This document shows, piece by piece, positions 1 through 5,089 of a DNA stretch of 9,512 bases; the first letter of the stretch is position 1; each line of letters begins with the position of its first letter. A model generated the notes under the pieces. That model was not told where the DNA came from and searched no databases. It saw nothing but the letters and a program-made list of their open reading frames with translations. The translations under genes were made by a program, and so were the position numbers. The stretch covers positions 1-9,512 of the forward strand of contig JAUVRF010000040.1 of NCBI GenBank assembly GCA_030597775.1. Direction: 5' to 3'. The stretch is from Methanobacteriota archaeon (GTDB lineage: Archaea > Thermoplasmatota > DTKX01 > GCA-020343715).

Positions 1-2
1 CG

Positions 3-302
3 ACGGCGCAGGTCGGAGAGACGACAGGCCCGGCCAGGAACGAGGCCGCCACGATAACCTCCCAAATGTACAACAGGATAATCGAGGCATGGGCCTCCCC
101 GACCACCGTCAAGCTTGTGGTCGATGGGGAGGAGGACCTTGCTGCGCTTCCGGCGATACTGCATGCGCCAGAGGGCGCAACAGTAATATACGGCATCCCG
201 GATATGGGTCTCTGCCTGGTCCACGTGGACGAGGGAGCCAGAGATGTGGCATCCGACGCCATGATACGGTTCTCGTCCCGGATGGAGCAGGCCCCGCCCT
301 AG
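3..302 (+). CDS. GTP-dependent dephospho-CoA kinase (DUF359 family), C-terminal part
   Basis: The reading frame is open from the left edge of the window, so only the last 99 residues are seen and the start is missing. The piece contains VVDGEEDLAALPAIL followed by APEGATVIYGIPDMG, which matches the conserved C-terminal block of the archaeal DUF359 family (PF04019). An upstream NEAATIT resembles the NPAGTIT-type motif of the same family. Members phosphorylate dephospho-CoA with GTP, the last step of coenzyme A synthesis in archaea. The gene commonly lies just upstream of rps24e and rps27ae, as it does here. The stop codon at 300-302 overlaps the ribosome binding site of rps24e, so the two are probably co-transcribed and translationally coupled. 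The family call is from recognised motifs and synteny; the kinase function is family knowledge. Confidence 0.88.
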   Translation, partial: TAQVGETTGPARNEAATITSQMYNRIIEAWASPTTVKLVVDGEEDLAALPAILHAPEGATVIYGIPDMGLCLVHVDEGARDVASDAMIRFSSRMEQAPP

Positions 303-307
303 GAGGG
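301..307 (+). promoter_or_regulatory. Shine-Dalgarno site of rps24e
   Basis: AGGAGGG lies 7 nt before the ATG at 315 and overlaps the stop codon of the preceding gene. It fixes the rps24e start and fits translation from a shared transcript. Confidence 0.8.
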
Positions 308-314
308 CGACCCC

Positions 315-803
315 ATGGAATTGGAGATAGTCTCTAAGAAGGAAAACCCCTTGCTGGACCGCATCGAGCTCGAGGTGTTGGCACACCATGCAGGACAGCC
401 CACCCCCAGGCGCGATGAGATCCGAGAACAGGTCGCGGTCGCCATGAAGGCCAAGAAGGACCAGGTTCTAGTAGACCACATGGAATCCACCTTCGGCAAG
501 GGGGAGACCCGAGGCTACGTCAAGGTCTACAAGACCAAGGAGGCCGCCCAGGCCATCGAACGTGAGCCCATCCTCAAGCGCAATGCCTCCGGTACCTCGG
601 CCAAGAAGGCAGAGAAGCCCGTCAAGGAACCTGCCAAGGAACCTGCCAAGGAACCTGCCAAGGAACCTGCCAAGGAAGAGGGCGCCAAGGGATCCGCCAA
701 GGGATCCGCCAAGGAACCCGCCAAGGAACCCGCCAAGGAAGAGGCCACCAAGGGATCCGCCAAGGAACCCGCCAAGGAAGAGACCGCCAAGGGAGACAAG
801 TGA
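315..803 (+). CDS. rps24e: 30S ribosomal protein S24e with long low-complexity C-terminal tail
   Basis: This is a small-subunit ribosomal protein shared by archaea and eukaryotes. Residues 1-90 carry the family signature: MELEIVSKKENPLLDR at the N-terminus, a TPRRDEIREQVA helix, and GYVKVYKTKEAAQAIE leading to ILKRN. The usual archaeal protein is about 100 residues and ends near this point. Here residues 91-162 form an extra tail of AKEP, AKGS and AKEE units, rich in Ala, Lys, Glu and Pro and probably disordered. The reading frame stays intact across the repeats and ends in TGA. The start is supported by a strong Shine-Dalgarno site. The gene sits between the dephospho-CoA kinase and rps27ae, the common archaeal order. 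The S24e call is secure; the role of the tail is unknown. Confidence 0.95.
   Translation: MELEIVSKKENPLLDRIELEVLAHHAGQPTPRRDEIREQVAVAMKAKKDQVLVDHMESTFGKGETRGYVKVYKTKEAAQAIEREPILKRNASGTSAKKAEKPVKEPAKEPAKEPAKEPAKEEGAKGSAKGSAKEPAKEPAKEEATKGSAKEPAKEETAKGDK
621..800 (+). repeat. 12-bp tandem repeat tract encoding the S24e tail
   Basis: The core unit is GCCAAGGAACCT, imperfectly repeated and in frame, each copy coding for four residues (AKEP). Copies at 633-668 use CCT for proline, while copies after about 708 use CCC and are mixed with GGATCC and GAAGAG units. This suggests at least two rounds of amplification. Length change in multiples of 12 bp would keep the frame, so the tract may vary between strains. 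This is coding repeat, not a CRISPR array: there are no spacers. Confidence 0.9.
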
Positions 804-809
804 GGAGGG
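802..809 (+). promoter_or_regulatory. Shine-Dalgarno site of rps27ae
   Basis: GAGGAGGG overlaps the stop codon of rps24e (TGA, 801-803) and lies 7 nt before the ATG at 817. This fits translation of rps27ae from the same mRNA. Confidence 0.8.
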
Positions 810-816
810 TACATAG

Positions 817-1002
817 ATGGCTAAACAGACGGACGGACCCAAGAACCTCGCCCAGACGCAGAGGTTGTACGACATCGAAGGCAAGCACATCAAGCGCCTC
901 CGAAAGGAGTGCCCCAAGTGCGGCCAAGGTGTATTCATGGCCGAGCATGCCGACAGGCAAGCCTGCGGCAAGTGCGGTTACACCGAGTTCAAGGGCTCTT
1001 GA
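817..1002 (+). CDS. rps27ae: 30S ribosomal protein S27ae
   Basis: A 61-residue small-subunit ribosomal protein with a zinc ribbon. Two Cys pairs are visible, CPKC near residue 33 and CGKC near residue 51, separated by a hydrophobic stretch (GVFMAEHADRQA), as in the archaeal S27ae family, which usually has 50-65 residues. The N-terminus (about residues 1-25) is basic and likely contacts rRNA. The start is set by a strong Shine-Dalgarno site that overlaps the rps24e stop. The gene follows rps24e at 13 nt in the usual archaeal order. In many archaea the KEOPS gene kae1 follows; here a tRNA gene begins 24 nt after the stop. Confidence 0.95.
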   Translation: MAKQTDGPKNLAQTQRLYDIEGKHIKRLRKECPKCGQGVFMAEHADRQACGKCGYTEFKGS

Positions 1003-1064
1003 AGACCCCAGCTCGCTCTCACAGCGGGCCTGTAGTGTAGCTTGGATATCACAGAGGCCTCCGG

Positions 1065-1097
1065 TGGGGCTCTCGTCCCCTCGGAAGTCCCGGTGAA
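1065..1097 (+). other. tRNA intron 1 (33 nt, position 37/38)
   Basis: The intron sits after G37 (1064) and before A38 (1098), the common archaeal site. A BHB fold is possible: the anticodon stem is the outer helix, CTCC (1059-1062) pairs with GGTG (1092-1095) as the central helix with one T-T mismatch, and the bulges are 1063-1065 and 1096-1098. The inner helix pairs 1066-1071 with 1086-1091 (six pairs, one G-T). Splicing endonuclease would cut between the second and third bulge bases. Confidence 0.75.
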
Positions 1098-1118
1098 AGC
1101 CCCTAACCCGGGTTCGAA

Positions 1119-1141
1119 ACGGGCGGGACCGCCCGCGGAAC
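1119..1141 (+). other. tRNA intron 2 (23 nt, T-loop position 59/60)
   Basis: The T-stem forms the outer helix (five pairs). TTCG (1113-1116) pairs with CGGA (1136-1139) as a four-pair central helix with one G-T. The bulges are AAA (1117-1119) and ACT (1140-1142), and the inner helix pairs 1120-1124 with 1131-1135 (six pairs if 1125-1130 is included). This is a complete hBHBh' motif. Cutting after the second base of each bulge leaves exactly the TTCGAAT loop. Introns at this site are known in archaea but are less common than 37/38. Confidence 0.8.
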
Positions 1142-1199
1142 TCCCGGCAGGCCCGCCAATCCCGATGACCCAATTTACATTCTCAGGAATGATATGCGA

Positions 1200-1218
1200 C
1201 GAGATGTGCCTCATCTCG
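1200..1218 (+). other. Small hairpin downstream of the tRNA
   Basis: CGAGATG (1200-1206) is the exact inverse of CATCTCG (1212-1218), with a 5-nt loop. It lies 41 nt after the tRNA end and about 60 nt before the RNase Z promoter. No T-run follows, so a terminator call is weak; it may shape the 3' trailer of the tRNA transcript or may be chance. Confidence 0.3.
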
Positions 1219-1256
1219 CCTGGCCTACCTTTCTGTCAAGGGAGAATAGGGCCGAT

Positions 1257-1266
1257 AACCTTAAGA
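1257..1266 (+). promoter_or_regulatory. Candidate BRE/TATA box of the RNase Z gene
   Basis: AACCTTAAGA is centred about 29 nt before the ATG at 1292. That spacing predicts a leaderless or nearly leaderless mRNA starting at that ATG, and argues against the earlier in-frame ATG at 1274, which would lie only about 11 nt from the box. Confidence 0.5.
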
Positions 1267-1291
1267 AAAGGATGTGCACTTCCATCGATTG

Positions 1292-2656
1292 ATGGAGATT
1301 ATATTCCTTGGAACTGGAGGTTCATTTCCCTCCCCCCAGAGAGGGGTATCCTCCGTGGCAATCAAGACCCATGGTGAGATACTTCTCTTCGATTGCGGTG
1401 AGGGGACCCAGAGACAGCTCATGCGTTCCTCCCTTTCCTTCATGGGGATAACCAAGGTCTTCATCACCCACTTCCACGGAGACCACTACCTGGGTCTTGC
1501 GGGCCTGCTCCAGACCATGGCCCTTAACGGCAGGACCAAGGACCTGGAGATCTTCGGGCCCATGGGCACCGAGCAGCTGGTCACCATCCTCGAGCGGATC
1601 TCGTACTACAGCCGGACATACGACCTGGTCCTTCACGAGATGAAGGAGAACCAGAGGGAGCGCTTCGCAGGCTTCAGCATCACCGCCATCCGGCTGGACC
1701 ACACCATCCCGGCCATCGGCTACCTGTTCGAGGAGGATGACAGGCCTGGCAAGTTCGATGTGAACGCAGCCAAGGTCCTCGGTATCCCACCTGGACCGCT
1801 GTACAACAAGCTCCAAGGCGGGGATGATATAGTCTGGAACGACAAGGTCATCGAGCCTGCCATGGTGATGGGTCCCTCACGACCCGGTCGCAAGATCTGC
1901 ATCGCCATGGACACCAAACCCATCCTTGGGCTCCCCGATAGGATCCGCGGCTTCGACGTGTTGATCCACGAGGCAACCGCGGACCGGTCCCTGGAGGCCA
2001 AGGCGAACAAGTTCGGTCATTCCACAGCCGCCCAGGCGGCCACAATCGCCAAGGAGGCGGAGGTGAAGCGCCTTTTCCTTATCCATATCTCTCCCAGATA
2101 CCGCGACCCCAAACCCCTAATCGACGAGGCCAGGGCGATCTTCGAGGAGAGCTTTCTGCCCTCCGACCTGGAGGAGTTCGAGGTACCCCTCCCTGAGAGC
2201 TGGGAGCATGACCGCAAGATGTGGGTCGTGGATGGGAAGGTCGACGAGGAGGAGGCCGAAGAAGGTGTGGCCGAAGAGGGCGAGCTACCCCCAGAGGCCG
2301 CAGAAGGGATCGAGACCGCCGAGTCACTGGCGGCGGCCGAGAACGCGGAGGCCGTGGAGGTATACGACGAGCCCGCTCCGAGTGAGGCCGTCGTCGCGGC
2401 CGTCGACGACGTCCTAGAGGAGGTGGACCCGGCCGAGGTCGAGGTTCCGGTCGAGGAACCCGTGCCGGCCATGTCCGACGGTGGCATCACTCTTGTCGCG
2501 GTCGAGGCCGCGATGGAGAGCAAGGCCGCAGAATCCGAAGATCTCCAGGATCCCGATGGACTGGCGCCGGGCTCCAGGCCCAAGGTCACCGACGAGGACG
2601 ACGAGTACGACCTGGAACAGGCGATGAGGGATGTGGGGATCGACCCCGAGGACTGA
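1292..2656 (+). CDS. rnz: Ribonuclease Z (tRNase Z) with acidic C-terminal extension
   Basis: This metallo-beta-lactamase fold endonuclease cuts tRNA precursors just after the discriminator base. The start MEIIFLGTGG is typical of the family. Metal-binding motifs are all present: HFHGDH (60-65), an Asp in IAMDTKP (about 207), HEAT (226-229), FGHST (about 241-245) and HISPRY (265-270). The substrate-contacting segment with GPLYNKLQGG is near 168-177. An ordinary single-domain enzyme ends near residue 305. Here about 137 more residues follow (about 317-454), very rich in Glu, Asp, Ala and Val, ending in DLEQAMRDVGIDPED, with no domain I recognise. The ATG at 1292 was chosen over 1274 because of the family N-terminus and the promoter spacing. 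The gene lies just after an intron-bearing tRNA gene, so its substrate is encoded next door. The enzyme call is secure; the role of the extension is unknown. Confidence 0.95.
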   Translation: MEIIFLGTGGSFPSPQRGVSSVAIKTHGEILLFDCGEGTQRQLMRSSLSFMGITKVFITHFHGDHYLGLAGLLQTMALNGRTKDLEIFGPMGTEQLVTILERISYYSRTYDLVLHEMKENQRERFAGFSITAIRLDHTIPAIGYLFEEDDRPGKFDVNAAKVLGIPPGPLYNKLQGGDDIVWNDKVIEPAMVMGPSRPGRKICIAMDTKPILGLPDRIRGFDVLIHEATADRSLEAKANKFGHSTAAQAATIAKEAEVKRLFLIHISPRYRDPKPLIDEARAIFEESFLPSDLEEFEVPLPESWEHDRKMWVVDGKVDEEEAEEGVAEEGELPPEAAEGIETAESLAAAENAEAVEVYDEPAPSEAVVAAVDDVLEEVDPAEVEVPVEEPVPAMSDGGITLVAVEAAMESKAAESEDLQDPDGLAPGSRPKVTDEDDEYDLEQAMRDVGIDPED

Positions 2657-2736
2657 CCCTTACCACCCTTTTAATATCATCGACCATGGACAGACGACAG
2701 TCCCATCACTGCAGGCTCGAGGGCGTACTGGTCCAT

Positions 2737-2748
2737 AACCCTTATCTG
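2737..2748 (+). promoter_or_regulatory. Candidate BRE/TATA box of the membrane protein gene
   Basis: AACCCTTATCTG is centred about 27 nt before the ATG at 2772, predicting a leaderless transcript. An earlier AT-rich patch, CTTTTAATATC near 2668-2678, lies just after the RNase Z stop and is better read as a termination tract. Confidence 0.5.
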
Positions 2749-2771
2749 TCCCCGAGGCCGTTCTTTCGCCG

Positions 2772-3455
2772 ATGGGTGCAATGGGCGACTTCGCCAGCCG
2801 CGTCAGGGGATACTTCAGCTCCGCAGGCCGTGGCATCGGCAGGGCCGTGGGTCGTTCAACTCGGGACGTTGTTACGACCATCGAGGACAGACCCGACATC
2901 GGCCCGGTCGAGGTCGATCTTCCGTACCCCCTGCCCACCCGGGAGGACCCCCTTGCCTACCTGCTCTTCTTCGTGGCCGGCATCACCCTGGTGGTGACGG
3001 TCATCATGGTCGGCGGTTTCTACCTCGCCCTGGGGGAGGTGCCTTCCGAAATGGCCTTGGTCGTGGGGGTGACAGCCTTGGCACTCGGTGTGGTGGGCAA
3101 TCTCAGGGTCATCGCTGGTTACCTGGAGGACCACGGCACCCAGCTGCTCCGACCACTCGTAGGTGCTGGCATCCCGCTCCTCAGCGCCCTCCACTACTGG
3201 TTCAATCCCGTCGTGGCGATACTCGCCCTCATCTACGTCCTCATACATCCCTCCAACAACTGGCTGATGCATACAACGGCCCTCATCCTGCTGGCCTGGA
3301 TGGTCACGGGCCTGCTGTTGAAGCTACCTCGCCGATCCCCTTGGAACGGTCCCATGTTGAAGCGGACCACGGGCACCATCCACAAGCGACCCTTCGTGTA
3401 CATCATGGTCCTTGCGATGGTCTTCGTGAGCGTCCTTGCCGATTACGTCAAGTAG
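2772..3455 (+). CDS. Uncharacterised multi-pass membrane protein
   Basis: I do not recognise the family. The protein has 227 residues. About 58 N-terminal residues are polar and rich in Arg and Gly, likely cytoplasmic. Hydrophobic stretches follow at about 61-87, 93-116, 128-158 (long enough for one or two passes), 165-184 and 207-224, giving five or six helices. Distinctive points are the aromatic HYWFNP motif at 141-146 and a basic loop with PRRSPW at 186-191 and HKRPF at 204-208. No catalytic motif or transporter signature was seen. ATG 2772 is favoured by the TATA box about 27 nt upstream; an in-frame ATG at 2781 would remove three residues. It has its own promoter, and the downstream gene also has one, so an operon is not implied. 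Confidence 0.8.
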   Translation: MGAMGDFASRVRGYFSSAGRGIGRAVGRSTRDVVTTIEDRPDIGPVEVDLPYPLPTREDPLAYLLFFVAGITLVVTVIMVGGFYLALGEVPSEMALVVGVTALALGVVGNLRVIAGYLEDHGTQLLRPLVGAGIPLLSALHYWFNPVVAILALIYVLIHPSNNWLMHTTALILLAWMVTGLLLKLPRRSPWNGPMLKRTTGTIHKRPFVYIMVLAMVFVSVLADYVK

Positions 3456-3478
3456 GCCGGCCGTGGGCACGACCGCGC

Positions 3479-3489
3479 AAACCTTATCG
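3479..3489 (+). promoter_or_regulatory. Candidate BRE/TATA box of the MtxX-like gene
   Basis: AAACCTTATCG is centred 34-40 nt before the candidate starts at 3519 and 3525. A transcript starting near 3510 would include the GAGGG ribosome binding site at 3514-3518. Confidence 0.5.
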
Positions 3490-3518
3490 TCCAGGGGCAC
3501 CTTGGACGGGTAAGAGGG

Positions 3519-4307
3519 ATGACCATGCTCAGGCGCGTCGAGGAATTGTCCAGGGGGTCCCGGGTGCGCGTTGGCATCGGCTACGCAAGCCAGGGAGACG
3601 CCGCTGTCTCGACGGCTGCTCGAGCTGAGGCGGAAGGTCTTGGACCGATCGAGCTCTACGATGCGCCCACGGACCTTCTGGACGCCCTCACCGACGGGAC
3701 CATAGATGCCGCCGTGCGTGGGACCCTCTCCTCCCACGACGTGCTCCCGCTCCTTCTGGAAAGGACCGGCGTCACCTCGGCCGACCGGGCCGTCATCATG
3801 GACCTCGGAGGCGACCGCACCTTCGTCCTGGCCCCTGTTGGGATCGACGAGGGTCGCGACCTGAGGGAACGCTGGAACATAATGAAGGGCGCGGCCAGCC
3901 TGGTCTCCTCCTTTGGCCTTGAACCCAGGGCCGCCGTCATGGCGATGGGAAGGGAGGAGGATGTGGACAGGGGCGAGGCGATCTCACTGTCGGTCCGGGA
4001 ATGCGACGCCCTCAAGGATGCGGCCAAGGCCGAGGGGATCCCCGCCGAGTGCGTGGGGATACGGGTGGAACGCGCGGTTGAGGTCGGGAACATCATAATT
4101 GCCCCCGATGGGGTGACGGGCAACCTCATCTTCCGTTCCCTTCACCTGATCGCGGGCCATGAGAGCTGGGGCGCTGTAGCCCTTGGTGTGATGCCCCTGG
4201 TGTTCGTTGACACCTCCCGTGAGAAGGACGACTACATGGGCCCGATCCACCTGGCCAGGGCGATGGCCTCGCGAGCTCCTAACCGGGAGGAGGCCTCCTC
4301 TCCTTGA
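3519..4307 (+). CDS. Methanogenesis marker protein 4 (MtxX-like) family protein
   Basis: A 262-residue protein that looks like the MtxX/methanogenesis marker 4 family, related to the phosphate acetyl/butyryltransferase fold. The supporting block is APDGVTGNLIFRSLHLIAG near residues 195-213, then ALGVMPLVFVDTSREKDDY and PIHLARAMA, in the place where phosphotransacetylases carry their substrate-site motif. The N-terminal VRVGIGYAS opens a Rossmann-like strand. Exact biochemical function is not established to my knowledge; the family occurs mainly in methanogens. An alternative is a generic phosphate acyltransferase relative. GAGGG at 3514-3518 abuts ATG 3519 but is 6 nt before ATG 3525, so 3525 (two residues shorter) may be the true start. 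The 3' end overlaps the convergent Toprim gene by 29 nt. Confidence 0.6.
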   Translation: MTMLRRVEELSRGSRVRVGIGYASQGDAAVSTAARAEAEGLGPIELYDAPTDLLDALTDGTIDAAVRGTLSSHDVLPLLLERTGVTSADRAVIMDLGGDRTFVLAPVGIDEGRDLRERWNIMKGAASLVSSFGLEPRAAVMAMGREEDVDRGEAISLSVRECDALKDAAKAEGIPAECVGIRVERAVEVGNIIIAPDGVTGNLIFRSLHLIAGHESWGAVALGVMPLVFVDTSREKDDYMGPIHLARAMASRAPNREEASSP

Positions 4308-4710
4308 TCCCGACGGCATTGCGGAGCCGCTCCACGTGACCGTGTATCGATTCCACATCGTGGATCTGGTATGGCAGTGATCCTCCGAGGCGGCGGCGGA
4401 AGATCACGTTCACTTCGACACCCGTCGACCTCAGGAGCTCCTCCAGTCGAACCGCCAGTTGCTTCCCCGTCCGGTCCCAATCTGTGAGGATTATGAAGGA
4501 AGCGTACTCCCTGGCTACGGACTCACAGAAATTGAGCAGCGAAGAACCCACGTTAATCTTGATGATGGGTCCCGGTACATCAAGCGCATCCAGGGAGGTC
4601 ACGTCCCGAGAGCCCTCGACTATGATGGCCACGTCGGCTTCCCTCTCCCGCAGTTCGTCCAACAGACGCTCGATGAAGTCCAGGCGGTCCTGGTCCCGGG
4701 ACCTGGTCAT
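4279..4710 (-). CDS. Small Toprim-domain protein (archaeal UPF0292-like)
   Basis: A 143-residue protein made almost entirely of one Toprim domain. The catalytic Glu lies in AIIVEGSRDV (about residue 32) and the DxD motif in ILTDWDRTGKQLA (D77 and D79). Toprim domains are Mg2+-dependent nucleotidyl-transfer or phosphodiester-cleaving modules found in primases, topoisomerases and nucleases such as RNase M5. Stand-alone archaeal versions are conserved but their function is unclear. The ATG overlaps the TGA of the upstream DUF167 gene in an ATGA arrangement, so the two are probably translationally coupled. Its 3' end runs 29 nt into the convergent MtxX-like gene. The domain call is firm; the exact subfamily name is from recall. 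Confidence 0.85.
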   Translation of the reverse strand: MTRSRDQDRLDFIERLLDELREREADVAIIVEGSRDVTSLDALDVPGPIIKINVGSSLLNFCESVAREYASFIILTDWDRTGKQLAVRLEELLRSTGVEVNVIFRRRLGGSLPYQIHDVESIHGHVERLRNAVGIKERRPPPG

Positions 4711-5051
4711 GCGGGAACGTCTCCCTCCCCTTCAAGGGTCTCGGAGAGGGCAGCTATGACTGCTTCCAAGCCGATGCCGTCCACCCGTAGCGTCTTCCGA
4801 CGGGTCGTGGCACCCCTGAGGATACGGACATTGGCAACCGGAACGTCAAGCAGACCTGAGATGGCCCTGATGACCTCTCTGTTCGCCTTGCCATCATGGG
4901 CGGGGGAGCCCACGCTCACCTTCACCCTCTGACGCCAGGGGTCGTAGGGTCCGATGCGCTGGCTTGAGGCTCCAGGCTCGACGTAGATGTCGATGCACAC
5001 GGAGTCCTCGGCATGCGCCCGAACGGCCGTCCTCCAATCGGTCTTCTCCAC
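4707..5051 (-). CDS. DUF167 (YggU/UPF0235) family protein
   Basis: A protein of about 114 residues with the DUF167 signature: VEPGASSQRIG (about 24-34), VKVSVGSPAHDGKANREVI (about 43-61) and VRILRGATTRRKTLRV (about 75-90). The family is widespread in bacteria, archaea and eukaryotes and its function is not settled. The frame stays open to 5276, but that stretch is the shadow of the upstream gene, so I place the start at GTG 5051 (VEKTDWR). A second choice is GTG 5000, which has GAGGA 4 nt upstream and fits better with a TATA box at 5059-5069; it would start at VCIDIYVEPGA. The stop overlaps the ATG of the Toprim gene. The family is confident, the start is not. Confidence 0.82.
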   Translation of the reverse strand: MEKTDWRTAVRAHAEDSVCIDIYVEPGASSQRIGPYDPWRQRVKVSVGSPAHDGKANREVIRAISGLLDVPVANVRILRGATTRRKTLRVDGIGLEAVIAALSETLEGEGDVPA

Positions 5052-5058
5052 GAACGGA

Positions 5059-5069
5059 CGATATAACCG
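5059..5069 (-). promoter_or_regulatory. Candidate TATA box of the DUF167-Toprim pair
   Basis: On the minus strand this reads CGGTTATATCG, in the 38-nt gap after the upstream gene. It predicts transcription starting near 5037, which is inside the coding region if GTG 5051 is the start but suits GTG 5000. A pyrimidine-rich CCTTTTCTC just before it (5074-5082) may end the upstream transcript. Confidence 0.45.
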
Positions 5070-5089
5070 TGGCGAGAAAAGGATTTGGG

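Larger units (their letters stand above)
1026..1158 (+). tRNA. tRNA-Arg (anticodon CCG) with two introns
   Basis: The acceptor stem GGGCCTG (1026-1032) pairs perfectly with CAGGCCC (1148-1154), followed by discriminator G and an encoded CCA (1156-1158). The D-arm is 1035-1052, with G18, G19 and A20 at 1044-1046. The anticodon stem 5' strand is 1054-1058, and the loop reads CTCCGG (1059-1064) plus A1098, giving anticodon CCG at 1061-1063. The 3' strand is 1099-1103 and the variable loop is TAAC. The T-stem CCGGG (1108-1112) pairs perfectly with CCCGG (1143-1147) only if 23 nt are removed from the T-loop, which then reads TTCGAAT. The spliced RNA is 74 nt plus CCA. One flaw is an A-C mismatch at 28-42. 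No promoter is evident in the 23-nt gap after rps27ae, so it may be cut from that transcript. The Arg call rests on the anticodon and A20. Confidence 0.85.

Noticed and set aside
621..800. CRISPR-like array
   Set aside because: The units are 12 bp, contiguous and in frame with S24e, with no spacers of unique sequence.
468..971. Long open frames opposite and out of phase with rps24e and rps27ae
   Set aside because: They are translations of the 12-bp repeat in other frames, giving monotonous Gly/Leu/Pro or Arg/Pro patterns, and the real genes there are certain.
1054..1107. Long variable arm of a class II tRNA (Leu or Ser) instead of an intron
   Set aside because: The D-arm is of class I type, the anticodon loop reads as Arg, and the extra bases fit a BHB with the 3' anticodon strand placed after them. 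A class II reading leaves no properly placed 3' anticodon strand and does not explain the T-loop insert.
1274..1291. Earlier ATG giving RNase Z six more residues (MHFHRL)
   Set aside because: Family members start at MEIIFLGTGG, and the TATA box at 1257-1266 is too close to 1274 for transcription to include it.
2017..2589. 190-codon minus-strand frame rich in Ser/Ala/Thr
   Set aside because: It is the antisense of the acidic RNase Z tail; its low-complexity composition follows from GAG/GCC codons read backwards.
2686..2997. 103-codon plus-strand frame overlapping the membrane protein gene
   Set aside because: It overlaps in another frame, lacks a family match, and its start is not placed correctly for either nearby AT-rich box.
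4459..4932. 157-codon plus-strand frame across the Toprim and DUF167 genes
   Set aside because: Both minus-strand genes have clear family motifs here, so the opposite frame is a shadow.
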